Below the pieces are notes generated by a model. It did not search any database. It saw only the letters and a program-made list of their open reading frames with translations, and was not told where the DNA came from. A stretch of DNA of 64,000 bases from Bacteroidota bacterium. Lineage in GTDB: Bacteria; Bacteroidota; Bacteroidia; Chitinophagales; Chitinophagaceae. The stretch is from positions 124,001-188,000 of the forward strand of contig VGFP01000001.1 in NCBI GenBank assembly GCA_016868855.1, given 5' to 3'. Positions within the stretch are counted from its first letter, which is position 1. Each line of letters opens with the position of its first letter. Below are positions 41,849 through 50,919 of the stretch, piece after piece. Position numbers and translations under genes: made by a program.

Positions 41849-44599
41849 ATGCCTTTCCAGTTAAAATCGCCATTATTTCTTTCAATCTCACTTGCAACTA
41901 TTTTGTCGCTTGGTTACTTTTTATTCATTCACCAACCAAAGGTTGATTACAATACAGAGGTAAAACCAATACTGAATCAAAAATGCATTTCCTGTCACGG
42001 TGGTGTCAAGAAAAAAGCTGGATTCAGTCTGCTCTTTGAGGAGGAAGCTTTGGCTCCTACTGAATCAGGCAAACCAGCCATCATACCCGGTGATGCAAAG
42101 AACAGTGAAATGATCAAAAGGCTCTATGCAAAAGATCTTGATGAACGCATGCCTTATCATGAAGAAGAGTTGACCGATCAGGAAAAAAATATTTTAAAGC
42201 GATGGGTCGATCAGGGTGCAAAATTTTCAACACACTGGGCCTACCTGCCTGTTCAAGAAACAACTGTTCCATCGGGTGGATTCTTTTCTTTCTTTCAAAA
42301 GAAAGACGGCAATGAAATTGATCGTTTTATTGACCAGCAATTGAATAACGTGAGACTCCAAAGATCCAAGGAAGCAGATAAAAAAACATTGTTGCGCAGG
42401 GTTGCACTTGATTTGATTGGAATGCCTGCACCAAAACATATCCAAGCAGCATATCTGACAGATAGTTCTGCCCAGGCATATGAAAAGCTGGTTGACAGTT
42501 TACTGAATTTGCCTGCCTATGGGGAGCGGTGGACTGCCATGTGGATGGATCTGGCGAGGTATGCCGACAGCAAGGGATATGAACGAGATTATATCCGATC
42601 GATATGGCGATACAGAGATTGGCTGATCAATTCATTCAATCAAGATAAATCGTACGATCAGTTTATTACAGAACAGTTGGCAGGTGACCTCCTGCCGAAT
42701 CCAAGCGATGATCAATTTCTTGCGACTGCCTTTCACAGAAATACGATGAACAATGATGAAGGTGGTACAGACAACGAGGAATTCAGAACTGCTGCCATCA
42801 TCGATCGTGTGAACACAACCTGGGAAACGCTCTTGGGAACTAGCTTTGCTTGTGTTCAATGCCATAGCCATCCCTATGATCCATTTCGCCACGAAGAATA
42901 TTATTCCTTCATGGCATTTTTCAATAATTCGAGAGACGAAGACACCTATGATGAATATCCATTGTTGAGAGAGTTCAGAAACAACAGTGTTCTGCAATAT
43001 GACTCCGTATTGAATTGGTTGCAAACAAAAGCAAATACTTCCACCAATCATTTTTATAAAACTTTTGTAAAAACAGGACAACAATGCATCAACAGTCTCA
43101 CTGCTGATTCACTGTCCAATGCCGCATTGGAGGATACCAAGTTTCTGCGCATGAGAAAAAATGCATGGGCAAGAATTAGAGCAGTTGGACTGAGTGACAA
43201 ACAAGTATTGTATATCCGTTACCGCATGCCGGTCAAATACGGCAAATTGGATTTCTATGCTTCTTCTGTTGATGCAAAACCTTTTGCATCAGTCCGAATC
43301 CAACAAACAAAAGATGGATGGCAATTGATGGCCATCCCGATGCAACATTTTTTTGATGGAAGAAAAGACATCTTTATACATTTTGATAGTCCACTTTTAA
43401 AATCAAATAACGATAACGGTCCGGTTTTTGACTGGTTCTGCTTCGCTCCATCCTTTCCGGGCTCCAATGATCCAGCTTTCAAAACATATTTTCAAACATT
43501 CACAGACCTGTTGAATCGACCCGATGCTGAACTCACTCCCATCATGATGGATAATCCATCTGACTTAACACGTAATACCTATGTATTTGAAAGAGGCAAT
43601 TGGTTGTTGAAAACAAAATTGGTAGAAGCGAACATTCCATCCATATTCAATTCGCAAAATAAATCATACCGAAACCGACTTGATTTGGCAAGATGGATGA
43701 CAGACAAACAAAATCCACTTACCGCAAGAACCATGGTCAACCGATTATGGGAACAATTATTCGGACAGGGCATTGTGGAGACGTTGGAGGATTTAGGATC
43801 GCAGGGAGCATCGCCCACGCATCAACAACTTCTAGATCATCTTTCCTATCGATTTATGCACGAGGACCAATGGAGCATCAAGAAAACATTGAAAAGAATG
43901 GTCATGTCTGCCACCTACCGTCAGTCATCCATCGTTGACAAAAAAACACTCGAAAAAGATCCACTGAATAAATGGTATGCCCGTGCACCGCGTGTGAGAT
44001 TGTCTGCAGAGCAAATCCGGGATCAGGCATTGGTAATATGTGGTGCATACAGCAATAAAATGTTTGGCCCCAGTGTCATGCCCTATCAACCTGAAGGAAT
44101 TTGGGCATCACCTTATGATGGAAGAACTTGGGAGCAAAGCAAGGGCGAGGACTTATACCGCCGTGCTATTTACACGTATTGGAAAAGAACAGGTCCCTAT
44201 CCTACCCAAATCAATTTTGATGGAACAGCAAGGGAAGTTTGTGTAAGCAGACGTATCAGAACCAATACACCCTTGCAGGCGTTGAATTTATTGAACGACA
44301 GCACCTATTGGGACTTGTCATTAAAATTTGCAAAAGATATTCTTGATAAGCATCCAAAAAATATGGATCAAGGAATCGTAGATGCTTATGAAACAGCAGT
44401 AGGAAAATATCCGGATCCAGCCAAAGTGAAGCTGCTGAAAAATTTATATTGGACATCCTTTCGAACTATTCAGAAAAATCCGGAGAAGTCCAAAGCATTG
44501 TTAACAGACTCCTGCATCAATCGAACACATGAACTGGCTGCCATGGCCATCACTGCCAATGCAATTTTGAACCTGGATGAAGTGATTACCAAAAATTAG
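41849..44599 (+). CDS. Planctomycete-type cytochrome c / DUF1549 / DUF1553 protein
   Basis: The 916-residue exported or anchored protein starts with a hydrophobic segment (LFLSISLATILSLGYFLF). A PSCyt1 heme domain follows (KCISCHGGVKKKAGFSLLF, RMPYHEEELTDQEKNILKRW), then DUF1549/PSCyt2 (RRVALDLIGMPAP, and a second CxxCH in CVQCHSHPYDPF). The C-terminal DUF1553/PSD1 domain has ARWMTDKQNPLTARTMVNRLW. This architecture is abundant in Planctomycetes and Verrucomicrobia and occurs in Bacteroidota, where it is tied to degradation of complex organic matter; its reaction is unknown. A DUF1501 gene follows after 5 bases, the usual partner. Confidence 0.93.
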   Translation: MPFQLKSPLFLSISLATILSLGYFLFIHQPKVDYNTEVKPILNQKCISCHGGVKKKAGFSLLFEEEALAPTESGKPAIIPGDAKNSEMIKRLYAKDLDERMPYHEEELTDQEKNILKRWVDQGAKFSTHWAYLPVQETTVPSGGFFSFFQKKDGNEIDRFIDQQLNNVRLQRSKEADKKTLLRRVALDLIGMPAPKHIQAAYLTDSSAQAYEKLVDSLLNLPAYGERWTAMWMDLARYADSKGYERDYIRSIWRYRDWLINSFNQDKSYDQFITEQLAGDLLPNPSDDQFLATAFHRNTMNNDEGGTDNEEFRTAAIIDRVNTTWETLLGTSFACVQCHSHPYDPFRHEEYYSFMAFFNNSRDEDTYDEYPLLREFRNNSVLQYDSVLNWLQTKANTSTNHFYKTFVKTGQQCINSLTADSLSNAALEDTKFLRMRKNAWARIRAVGLSDKQVLYIRYRMPVKYGKLDFYASSVDAKPFASVRIQQTKDGWQLMAIPMQHFFDGRKDIFIHFDSPLLKSNNDNGPVFDWFCFAPSFPGSNDPAFKTYFQTFTDLLNRPDAELTPIMMDNPSDLTRNTYVFERGNWLLKTKLVEANIPSIFNSQNKSYRNRLDLARWMTDKQNPLTARTMVNRLWEQLFGQGIVETLEDLGSQGASPTHQQLLDHLSYRFMHEDQWSIKKTLKRMVMSATYRQSSIVDKKTLEKDPLNKWYARAPRVRLSAEQIRDQALVICGAYSNKMFGPSVMPYQPEGIWASPYDGRTWEQSKGEDLYRRAIYTYWKRTGPYPTQINFDGTAREVCVSRRIRTNTPLQALNLLNDSTYWDLSLKFAKDILDKHPKNMDQGIVDAYETAVGKYPDPAKVKLLKNLYWTSFRTIQKNPEKSKALLTDSCINRTHELAAMAITANAILNLDEVITKN

Positions 44600-44604
44600 A
44601 ACTG

Positions 44605-46098
44605 ATGAGAAAATTGAACATTCATCAAGAAGCAAAGAAAGTATCACTGGAATTCCAGACACGACGACATTTTTTGCAGCAATGCAGAACCGGCATGGGC
44701 ATGCTGGCACTGGGATCAATGTTGGATGGATGTAATTATTTTGGAGGTGATAAAGAAAATACTGGATTGCTCAATGCCAATCCACTTGCTGCAAAAGCAT
44801 CTCCCCTGCCGGGAAAAGCCAAATCGGTTATTTTCCTTCACATGGCAGGAGCTCCATCTCAATTGGAGATGTTTGATTACAAACCTGCCCTGCAAAAAAT
44901 GGATGGAATGGATTGTCCTGATTCGTTTCTACAAGGAAAAAAATTTGCATTCATCAGAGGTGTTCCTCAATTATTGGGTCCACAGGCTTCATTCAAACAA
45001 TACGGCGAAAGCGGCATCTGGTTGTCCAATCACATGCCCTACTTTCCATCCATTGTAGATGATGTTTCAATTTTGAAAGCTGTTTCAACTGATCAATTCA
45101 ATCATGCACCTGCACAATTGCTGATGCATTGTGGGACTGCAAGATTGGGTCGACCCAGTATGGGTTCTTGGGTTACCTATGGACTCGGATCGGAGAATTC
45201 AAATTTGCCTGGATTTGTGGTGCTTACCTCTGGTGGAAGAAATCCGGATGCTGGAAAAAGTGTTTGGGGAAGTGGATTTTTACCTTCGGTCTATCAAGGG
45301 GTTCAATGCCGTTCTGAAGGAGATCCTGTTCTGTTTTTAAAAGATCCAAATGGGATTGACAGGGATATGCGCAAGGCTTCCATCGAAGCCATCAACCAGG
45401 TCAATCAAGTCGCCTATCAAGAATTTCAAGATCCGGAAATCCTTTCCCGAATATCACAATACGAAATGGCATTCAACATGCAAATTGCTGTTCCAGATGT
45501 TATGAATATTACCGACGAACCTGAATACATTCATCGCATGTATGGAACTGCTCCAGGTAAAGAATCATTCGCGAACAATGTATTGCTTGCCCGCAAATTG
45601 GTAGAGAAAGGAGTAAGATTTGTACAGCTCTTTGATTGGGGCTGGGACAGTCACGGTACTGATCCGGGTACAGCACTTGATTTGGGATTTGTTGACAAAT
45701 GCAGACAGAACGATCAAGCTGTCACTGCTTTGTTGATGGATTTGAAACAACGCGGACTACTGGACGAAACCTTGGTCGTTTGGGGTGGAGAATTTGGAAG
45801 GACTCCCATGCAGGAGAACAGAGACGGAAAACAAAATGTATTCAAGGGAAGAGATCACCATTCAGATGCGTTCTGTATGTGGATGGCAGGTGGAGGTATA
45901 CGCAAAGGTTTTACATACGGTGAAACGGATGAAATTGGTTACCATGCAGTCAACGGAAAAGTCTCTGTGTTCGATATCCAAGCAACCATTTTGAAACAGT
46001 TGGGATTTGATCATACCGCTTTTACTTATCCATTTCAGGGAAGAAATTTCAGATTGACCGATGTGTTCGGAAAAGTTATTGAACCAGTCATTGCTTGA
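44605..46098 (+). CDS. DUF1501 (sulfatase-like fold) protein, Tat-type signal
   Basis: The 497-residue protein begins with a twin-arginine-like leader (TRRHFLQQCRTGMGMLALGSM). The DUF1501 blocks are present: SVIFLHMAGAPSQLEMFDYKP, NHAPAQLLMHCGTARLGRPSMGSWVTYGLGSE, FDWGWDSHGTD and the metal-site-like EFGRTPMQENRDGKQNVFKGRDHHSDAF. The fold resembles alkaline phosphatases and sulfatases, although activity is unproven. It is the standard neighbour of DUF1549/DUF1553 genes. The next gene follows after 2 bases. Confidence 0.92.
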   Translation: MRKLNIHQEAKKVSLEFQTRRHFLQQCRTGMGMLALGSMLDGCNYFGGDKENTGLLNANPLAAKASPLPGKAKSVIFLHMAGAPSQLEMFDYKPALQKMDGMDCPDSFLQGKKFAFIRGVPQLLGPQASFKQYGESGIWLSNHMPYFPSIVDDVSILKAVSTDQFNHAPAQLLMHCGTARLGRPSMGSWVTYGLGSENSNLPGFVVLTSGGRNPDAGKSVWGSGFLPSVYQGVQCRSEGDPVLFLKDPNGIDRDMRKASIEAINQVNQVAYQEFQDPEILSRISQYEMAFNMQIAVPDVMNITDEPEYIHRMYGTAPGKESFANNVLLARKLVEKGVRFVQLFDWGWDSHGTDPGTALDLGFVDKCRQNDQAVTALLMDLKQRGLLDETLVVWGGEFGRTPMQENRDGKQNVFKGRDHHSDAFCMWMAGGGIRKGFTYGETDEIGYHAVNGKVSVFDIQATILKQLGFDHTAFTYPFQGRNFRLTDVFGKVIEPVIA

Positions 46099-46100
46099 TC

Positions 46101-47417
46101 ATGAAAACATTCATAGCACATCTCCATCCCCTGCTGGTTCATTTACCCATTGGTATTTTATTGGTGTATCTATTGCTGGAATATTTGCGTAGAAATGAGA
46201 AGTATAAGCTGATTGCTCCTATCAATACCATTCTATTTTTCATCGGTATTGGAACTGCTGTACTTTCTATCATTACTGGTCTCCTCAACGCAGATGTATC
46301 AACTTATCCTGAAGATGATATTTTTTGGCACAAGTGGACCGCCATTACTACAACACTGCTATTCACATTGTATTTCATAATTAGGAATCGTATATTTTAC
46401 CAACCGGTATACGTTATTGGATTTTTTATTTTACTGCTGTTTTCAATTGTAGCAACCGGTCACCTGGGAGGCGTATTGACACATGGTGAAAATTATTTGA
46501 GTTTTGAAGATGATATTCAACCTGAAATACAGCCGCTTCAAATTAAAAACATAGAGGAAGCGAGGGTTTATGAGGATTTGGTACAATATATATTTAATAA
46601 AAATTGTATTTCTTGTCACAGTGCTCAGAAACAGAAAGGTCAATTGAGATTGGATACATACCAATATGTATTGACAGGTGGAAAGTCTGGTCAAATCATC
46701 AAGTCAGGTGACATTGGTCATAGCGAAATGATAAGAAGAATTTTATTGGATGAATCGGATGATAAGCACATGCCCCCAAAAGGAAAATTGCCATTGCGTG
46801 ATTTTGAGGTTCAACTCCTGAAATGGTGGGTACAATCCGGTGCTGGCAATCAGCAGCATGTTAATGAAATGGGCAAAGACAGTATAACTGCAATGGCCAT
46901 CAAACAATTTCACCAGGTCTTTTCGCAACAGTCAGCTCCTATCCAAGTTGAGCGTCCGGTTCTCAATAAGTTCGACCCTGCTATTATCAAACAGTTGCAA
47001 TCCATCGGTTGCACGGTTACGCCATTGACCCAGCAGGAAAACTATTACAGAATCGTTGCCTTCAATGCAAAAGATTCAATCTACAGTGTGATGGAAATTT
47101 TACAGAAAATAGCAGCGCATGTGGTTGAACTGAAACTATCCTTTACAAACGCAAATGATTCATCCCTTCAAAACCTTTCAAAATTTATCCATTTGGAAAA
47201 ATTATGGTTGGACCATACGGAAGTTGGTATCGTGGGACTCAAAAATATTTCCAATTTGAAAGATCTGAAATACCTCAATTTATTTAAAACAAATTTGAAG
47301 GAGACAGAAATTGCTTCAATTCAATTTCCAAAAGAGTTACAGTTGATATCACCAGTTCCAAAAGACACCCTCTTGATGGCAAGAGATTCGGTAATGGTTT
47401 CAGCAATTAAGCAATGA
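46101..47417 (+). CDS. Membrane DUF2231-like protein with planctomycete cytochrome and leucine-rich tail
   Basis: The 438-residue protein has three parts. Residues 1-135 hold four transmembrane helices of the DUF2231 type (HLHPLLVHLPIGILLVYLLLEY start, GHLGGVLTHGENYL end). A heme domain follows with KNCISCHSAQKQKGQLRLD and HMPPKGKLPL. The C-terminal part (about 330-420) has leucine-rich repeats (VELKLSFTNANDSSLQNLSK, LEKLWLDHTEVGIVGLKNIS, LKYLNLFKTNLKETEI). It probably passes electrons at the inner membrane for the DUF1549/DUF1501 pair. The track starts at a TTG (46095); the ATG is at 46101. Its end overlaps the kinase gene by 11 bases. Confidence 0.88.
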   Translation: MKTFIAHLHPLLVHLPIGILLVYLLLEYLRRNEKYKLIAPINTILFFIGIGTAVLSIITGLLNADVSTYPEDDIFWHKWTAITTTLLFTLYFIIRNRIFYQPVYVIGFFILLLFSIVATGHLGGVLTHGENYLSFEDDIQPEIQPLQIKNIEEARVYEDLVQYIFNKNCISCHSAQKQKGQLRLDTYQYVLTGGKSGQIIKSGDIGHSEMIRRILLDESDDKHMPPKGKLPLRDFEVQLLKWWVQSGAGNQQHVNEMGKDSITAMAIKQFHQVFSQQSAPIQVERPVLNKFDPAIIKQLQSIGCTVTPLTQQENYYRIVAFNAKDSIYSVMEILQKIAAHVVELKLSFTNANDSSLQNLSKFIHLEKLWLDHTEVGIVGLKNISNLKDLKYLNLFKTNLKETEIASIQFPKELQLISPVPKDTLLMARDSVMVSAIKQ

Positions 47418-48438
47418 TTGATCTGAAACTTTTCAACAGTTTAAGCTGGTTCTTGGTTCTGACAAGATTATTGTCGGGGTAGCTGATTGAGTAATAAGTA
47501 TCATTGTTGAGATAGTCGGTGAAAAAACGCAGGGCCTGCATATAGATCATGAATTCGCCAGCATAATTGAGATGGTTGATTTCATCTTCGCTCATTTGAT
47601 CTGCCATTTTTTCTTTGTATCCTTCCACAATTGCATGGTAAAAATCTTTTCTTGCCTCCACCAAATGAAGATCTTTTTCTTCCTCATTGGCAGGTGAAAG
47701 ATAGGTCCTGAACATATCACCTAAATCACTGATGAAAAATCCAGGCATGACTGTATCAAGATCGATTACGCATATACCTTTTTGTTCAGGATTGAACAAC
47801 ACATTGCTGATCTTTGTATCATGATGTGTTACCCTCGATTTAAATGAACCTGCATGCAAGATTTTATCATAGAACGAGACGATGGCGTGGTCGTCTTCAA
47901 TGGATGCAATAATGGGTGTGGTTGCCCTTATTCTTTCTGGATTCCCATTTTTCAGGGCTTCTCTGAATTGTTTCCATCTGAATGCAAGATCGTGGAAGCC
48001 AACGATGGTAGGCTTCAACCGATCCACGGAAAATTCCTTGAAGGAAGCGGTAAAGTTTGCAAATTGCTTAGCGGCTTCGTAAGTCTGATCAGGAATCTCA
48101 CAAACATTGATCGAATGTGAATTTTCTACAAAAGGTATCAGCCGATAATATACACCATTCATCAAATGATAGTGCTCACCATTTTTTGTCTTCATCGGAC
48201 ATGGTAAAATCGTGCTGGAGCCGGTTTGCCTGAGCCATGTTGATAATTGTTCAATATTTTCTGCAATGTTTTCAGGCCATTTGAAGACAGTATGATTGAC
48301 TTCTTGTAAAATATAAACATGCCTTGCCTCTTTCTTTACTACATAGGTATGATGGATAAGTCCAGATCCAAATAGCTCGATGGTATACCCTCTAACAGGA
48401 TCAATAAAAGCACCTAAAACATTGTGCAGTGATTCCAT
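47407..48438 (-). CDS. Phosphotransferase of the APH/choline-kinase fold, N-acetylhexosamine kinase-like
   Basis: The 343-residue protein has the catalytic loop HHDTKISNVLF and the metal motif VIDLDTVMPG of APH-fold kinases. The N-terminal GSGLIHHTYVV and the EVNHTVFKWPENIAENIEQL block resemble NahK-type N-acetylhexosamine 1-kinases. That would make N-acetylglucosamine- or N-acetylgalactosamine-1-phosphate; the sugar is not certain. It converges on the glycosylasparaginase operon, overlapping its last gene by 11 bases, and abuts serA (48438/48439). Confidence 0.8.
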   Translation of the reverse strand: MESLHNVLGAFIDPVRGYTIELFGSGLIHHTYVVKKEARHVYILQEVNHTVFKWPENIAENIEQLSTWLRQTGSSTILPCPMKTKNGEHYHLMNGVYYRLIPFVENSHSINVCEIPDQTYEAAKQFANFTASFKEFSVDRLKPTIVGFHDLAFRWKQFREALKNGNPERIRATTPIIASIEDDHAIVSFYDKILHAGSFKSRVTHHDTKISNVLFNPEQKGICVIDLDTVMPGFFISDLGDMFRTYLSPANEEEKDLHLVEARKDFYHAIVEGYKEKMADQMSEDEINHLNYAGEFMIYMQALRFFTDYLNNDTYYSISYPDNNLVRTKNQLKLLKSFRSIIA

Positions 48439-49677
48439 TTAATAAAGCAATCTTACTTTGATGGCACCTTTTACTTTTTTCAATACTTCAACAGCGCTTT
48501 TGGACAATTTGGTATCGATATCAAGAACAACATAACCGATATCATCATTTGTTTTAAGATATTGTCCGAGTATATTGATTTTATGTTCAGATAAACTGCT
48601 ATTGATTTCAGAGAGCACACCAGGAATATTGTTGTGGATATGTAGGATACGGTGTGTTTTTTCCTGTTGTGGAAGACTCAATTCAGGAATCGTATGAGAT
48701 CCTGTGGTGGCGCCAGTTTCCAAATAATTGAGCATTTTGGCACTCACGTCTTCGCCGATGTTGTATTGTGCTTCTTCAGTAGAACCTCCAATATGCGGCG
48801 TCAACAACACATTGGGAATTCCTTGTAATGGACTCTTGAAAGCATCTCCATTTTTTTCAGGTTCCCATGGAAATACATCAATCCCTGCTCCAGATAGATG
48901 TCCTGATACCAATGCCTGACGAAGAGCTTCCAGATCAACCACCTCACCCCTAGCATAATTCAAGAGGATTGATCCTTTTTTAAATTGCTTGAGCAATGAT
49001 TTGTTGATGAGGTTTTTTGTATGGCTGTTTTCAGGAATGTGCAAAGTGATGATATCTGATTTTGAGACCAATTCTTTCAATGATTTTTTGGAGACGGCAT
49101 TGCCGAGTGGAAGTTTTGTTACCACATCATAAAAAAGCACTTTCATACCCATGGCTTCTGCCATGATGCTGACCTGTGATCCAATGTTTCCATACCCAAT
49201 GATGCCCAACGTTTTGCCCCTCAATTCAAAACTACCTTTTGCCTCTTTGTTCCAGATTCCCTCATGCGCTGACTTGTTTTTGTCAATGATTTTTCTGATC
49301 AACATGATGGATGCGCCGATGATCAACTCAGCCACTGACCTTGTATTGCTATAAGGTGCATTGAAGACAACAACTCCTTTCTTTCTTGCTTCTGTTAAAT
49401 TGACCTGATTGGTGCCTATGCAAAAACAGCCAATGGCTTGCAGTTTTTTGGCATGTTGCAACACACGGTCGGTTATCATGGTTTTAGATCTGATGCCTAT
49501 TAGATGAGCGTCTTTGATTTCCTGGATGAGTTGCGATTCGGGAAGGGCACCAGAAAACTTCTTGATGTCAACATATCCAGCATCTTTGAAAATCTTGATC
49601 GCAGCATCACTGATGTTTTCGAAAAAAACAATTTTGATTTTGTCTTTCGGATAACTGGTTGGTGTTGGATGACTCAT
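48439..49677 (-). CDS. serA: D-3-phosphoglycerate dehydrogenase
   Basis: The 412-residue protein has the D-2-hydroxyacid dehydrogenase fold: IGCFCIGTNQVNL, the NAD loop GIIGYGNIGSQVSIMAEAMG and LLTPHIGGSTEEAQ, with the catalytic histidine in TPHIGG. An ACT domain ends the protein (HRILHIHNNIPGVLSEINSSL), as in the E. coli type regulated by serine. It makes 3-phosphohydroxypyruvate, the first step of serine synthesis. It is divergent from the serine hydrolase gene; the phosphotransferase gene follows directly. Confidence 0.95.
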   Translation of the reverse strand: MSHPTPTSYPKDKIKIVFFENISDAAIKIFKDAGYVDIKKFSGALPESQLIQEIKDAHLIGIRSKTMITDRVLQHAKKLQAIGCFCIGTNQVNLTEARKKGVVVFNAPYSNTRSVAELIIGASIMLIRKIIDKNKSAHEGIWNKEAKGSFELRGKTLGIIGYGNIGSQVSIMAEAMGMKVLFYDVVTKLPLGNAVSKKSLKELVSKSDIITLHIPENSHTKNLINKSLLKQFKKGSILLNYARGEVVDLEALRQALVSGHLSGAGIDVFPWEPEKNGDAFKSPLQGIPNVLLTPHIGGSTEEAQYNIGEDVSAKMLNYLETGATTGSHTIPELSLPQQEKTHRILHIHNNIPGVLSEINSSLSEHKINILGQYLKTNDDIGYVVLDIDTKLSKSAVEVLKKVKGAIKVRLLY

Positions 49678-49743
49678 TAGAAATTTCTGTAATTTTATGC
49701 GAATTTAACAACTTCTAACCCCTATTCCAATTAAAGACCTGTG

Positions 49744-50919
49744 ATGTTGAAAATCAAAGTATTCCTGGTACTGTTCTTTGCGTTTTCCAGTCTCTTTTAT
49801 TTTGTTGAAAATTATTTACTTGGCAATACCACCAATTCCAAAAGAAACTCCATTTATCGAATTGAGATTGCCCCTGCGTCACCTCTTACGAATACAGAGG
49901 AAATGCTGCGTAAATCCTCTTCGAGATTTTTTGAGGAAAGCCTTGTTCGTTCAAGATTCAACGGAGCCATGCTGGTAGCATACAATGGAAAGATTGTGTT
50001 TGAGGAATACGCGGGATTGAAAGAAGTCATCAAGGGTGACCCCATAGATTCAGCGACCTCTTTTCATTTGGCATCTGTATCCAAGACTTTTACTGCCATG
50101 GCGGTTTTGAAATTATGGGAGGACGGCAAAATTAACATCGATGAGAAAGTTGGGAAATATATTTCCGGATTCCCGTTCAAAGAGATCACTGTCAGAAATT
50201 TATTGAGTCACCGTTCTGGATTACCCAATTATGTCTATTTCGCTGAACAGGTTGGATGGAACAGAAAAAAATACCTTCACAACGATGACATGCTGAATTT
50301 GCTGATCACCAACAGGTCGAGATTGAAGATCGGCAGACCAAATGCATACTTTGATTATTGCAATACCAATTATGCCATCCTTGCTATTTTAGTAGAAAAA
50401 GTCTCTGGTCAGTCTTTTGCCGCTTATATGGATCAGACCTTTTTTACACCTATTGGCATGATGAACACCTTTGTATTTGACATCAACAAAACGGAGAAAG
50501 TCCTGCCCTCCTTCAAATACAACAACCGCCTGGAACCCATGATGTTTCTGGATGCAGTATACGGCGATAAGAATATTTACAGCACAACCAGAGATTTGTT
50601 GAAATGGGATATTGCCATCAACAGCGGTAAATTATTCAAGCAGGAAACATTGGACCAAGCATTTCGTGGATACAGCTACGAACGCAGGGGCGTCAAGAAT
50701 TACGGTTTGGGATGGAGGTTGTATGAAATGCCTTCCGGTAAAAAAATTGTATACCACAATGGCTGGTGGCATGGAAACAATACTGTTTACAGTAAATTGA
50801 TGCAGGATTCAACAACGATTATTGTGCTTGGTAACAAATTCAATAGAAATATATACCAGGCTAAAAAAATTGCCGGTATCTTTTCAGGGTACGGCATTCA
50901 ATTGGATGATGATGACTGA
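49744..50919 (+). CDS. Exported serine hydrolase, class C beta-lactamase / PBP-like family
   Basis: The 391-residue protein has an N-terminal signal or membrane anchor (FLVLFFAFSSLFYFVENYLL). The family's SxxK is SVSKTFTAM, the YxN tyrosine motif is DYCNTNYAIL, and the third motif region is YHNGWWHGNNTV. Members are D,D-peptidases, esterases or beta-lactamases; this one is more likely an esterase or peptidase than a resistance enzyme. GTG at 49741 and ATG at 49744 are both possible. Its 3' end overlaps nnrD. Confidence 0.88.
   Translation: MLKIKVFLVLFFAFSSLFYFVENYLLGNTTNSKRNSIYRIEIAPASPLTNTEEMLRKSSSRFFEESLVRSRFNGAMLVAYNGKIVFEEYAGLKEVIKGDPIDSATSFHLASVSKTFTAMAVLKLWEDGKINIDEKVGKYISGFPFKEITVRNLLSHRSGLPNYVYFAEQVGWNRKKYLHNDDMLNLLITNRSRLKIGRPNAYFDYCNTNYAILAILVEKVSGQSFAAYMDQTFFTPIGMMNTFVFDINKTEKVLPSFKYNNRLEPMMFLDAVYGDKNIYSTTRDLLKWDIAINSGKLFKQETLDQAFRGYSYERRGVKNYGLGWRLYEMPSGKKIVYHNGWWHGNNTVYSKLMQDSTTIIVLGNKFNRNIYQAKKIAGIFSGYGIQLDDDD

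Noticed and set aside
49744-50919. Class C beta-lactamase as an antibiotic resistance gene
   Set aside because: Only the broad serine-hydrolase motifs are present; most such chromosomal proteins are peptidases or esterases.
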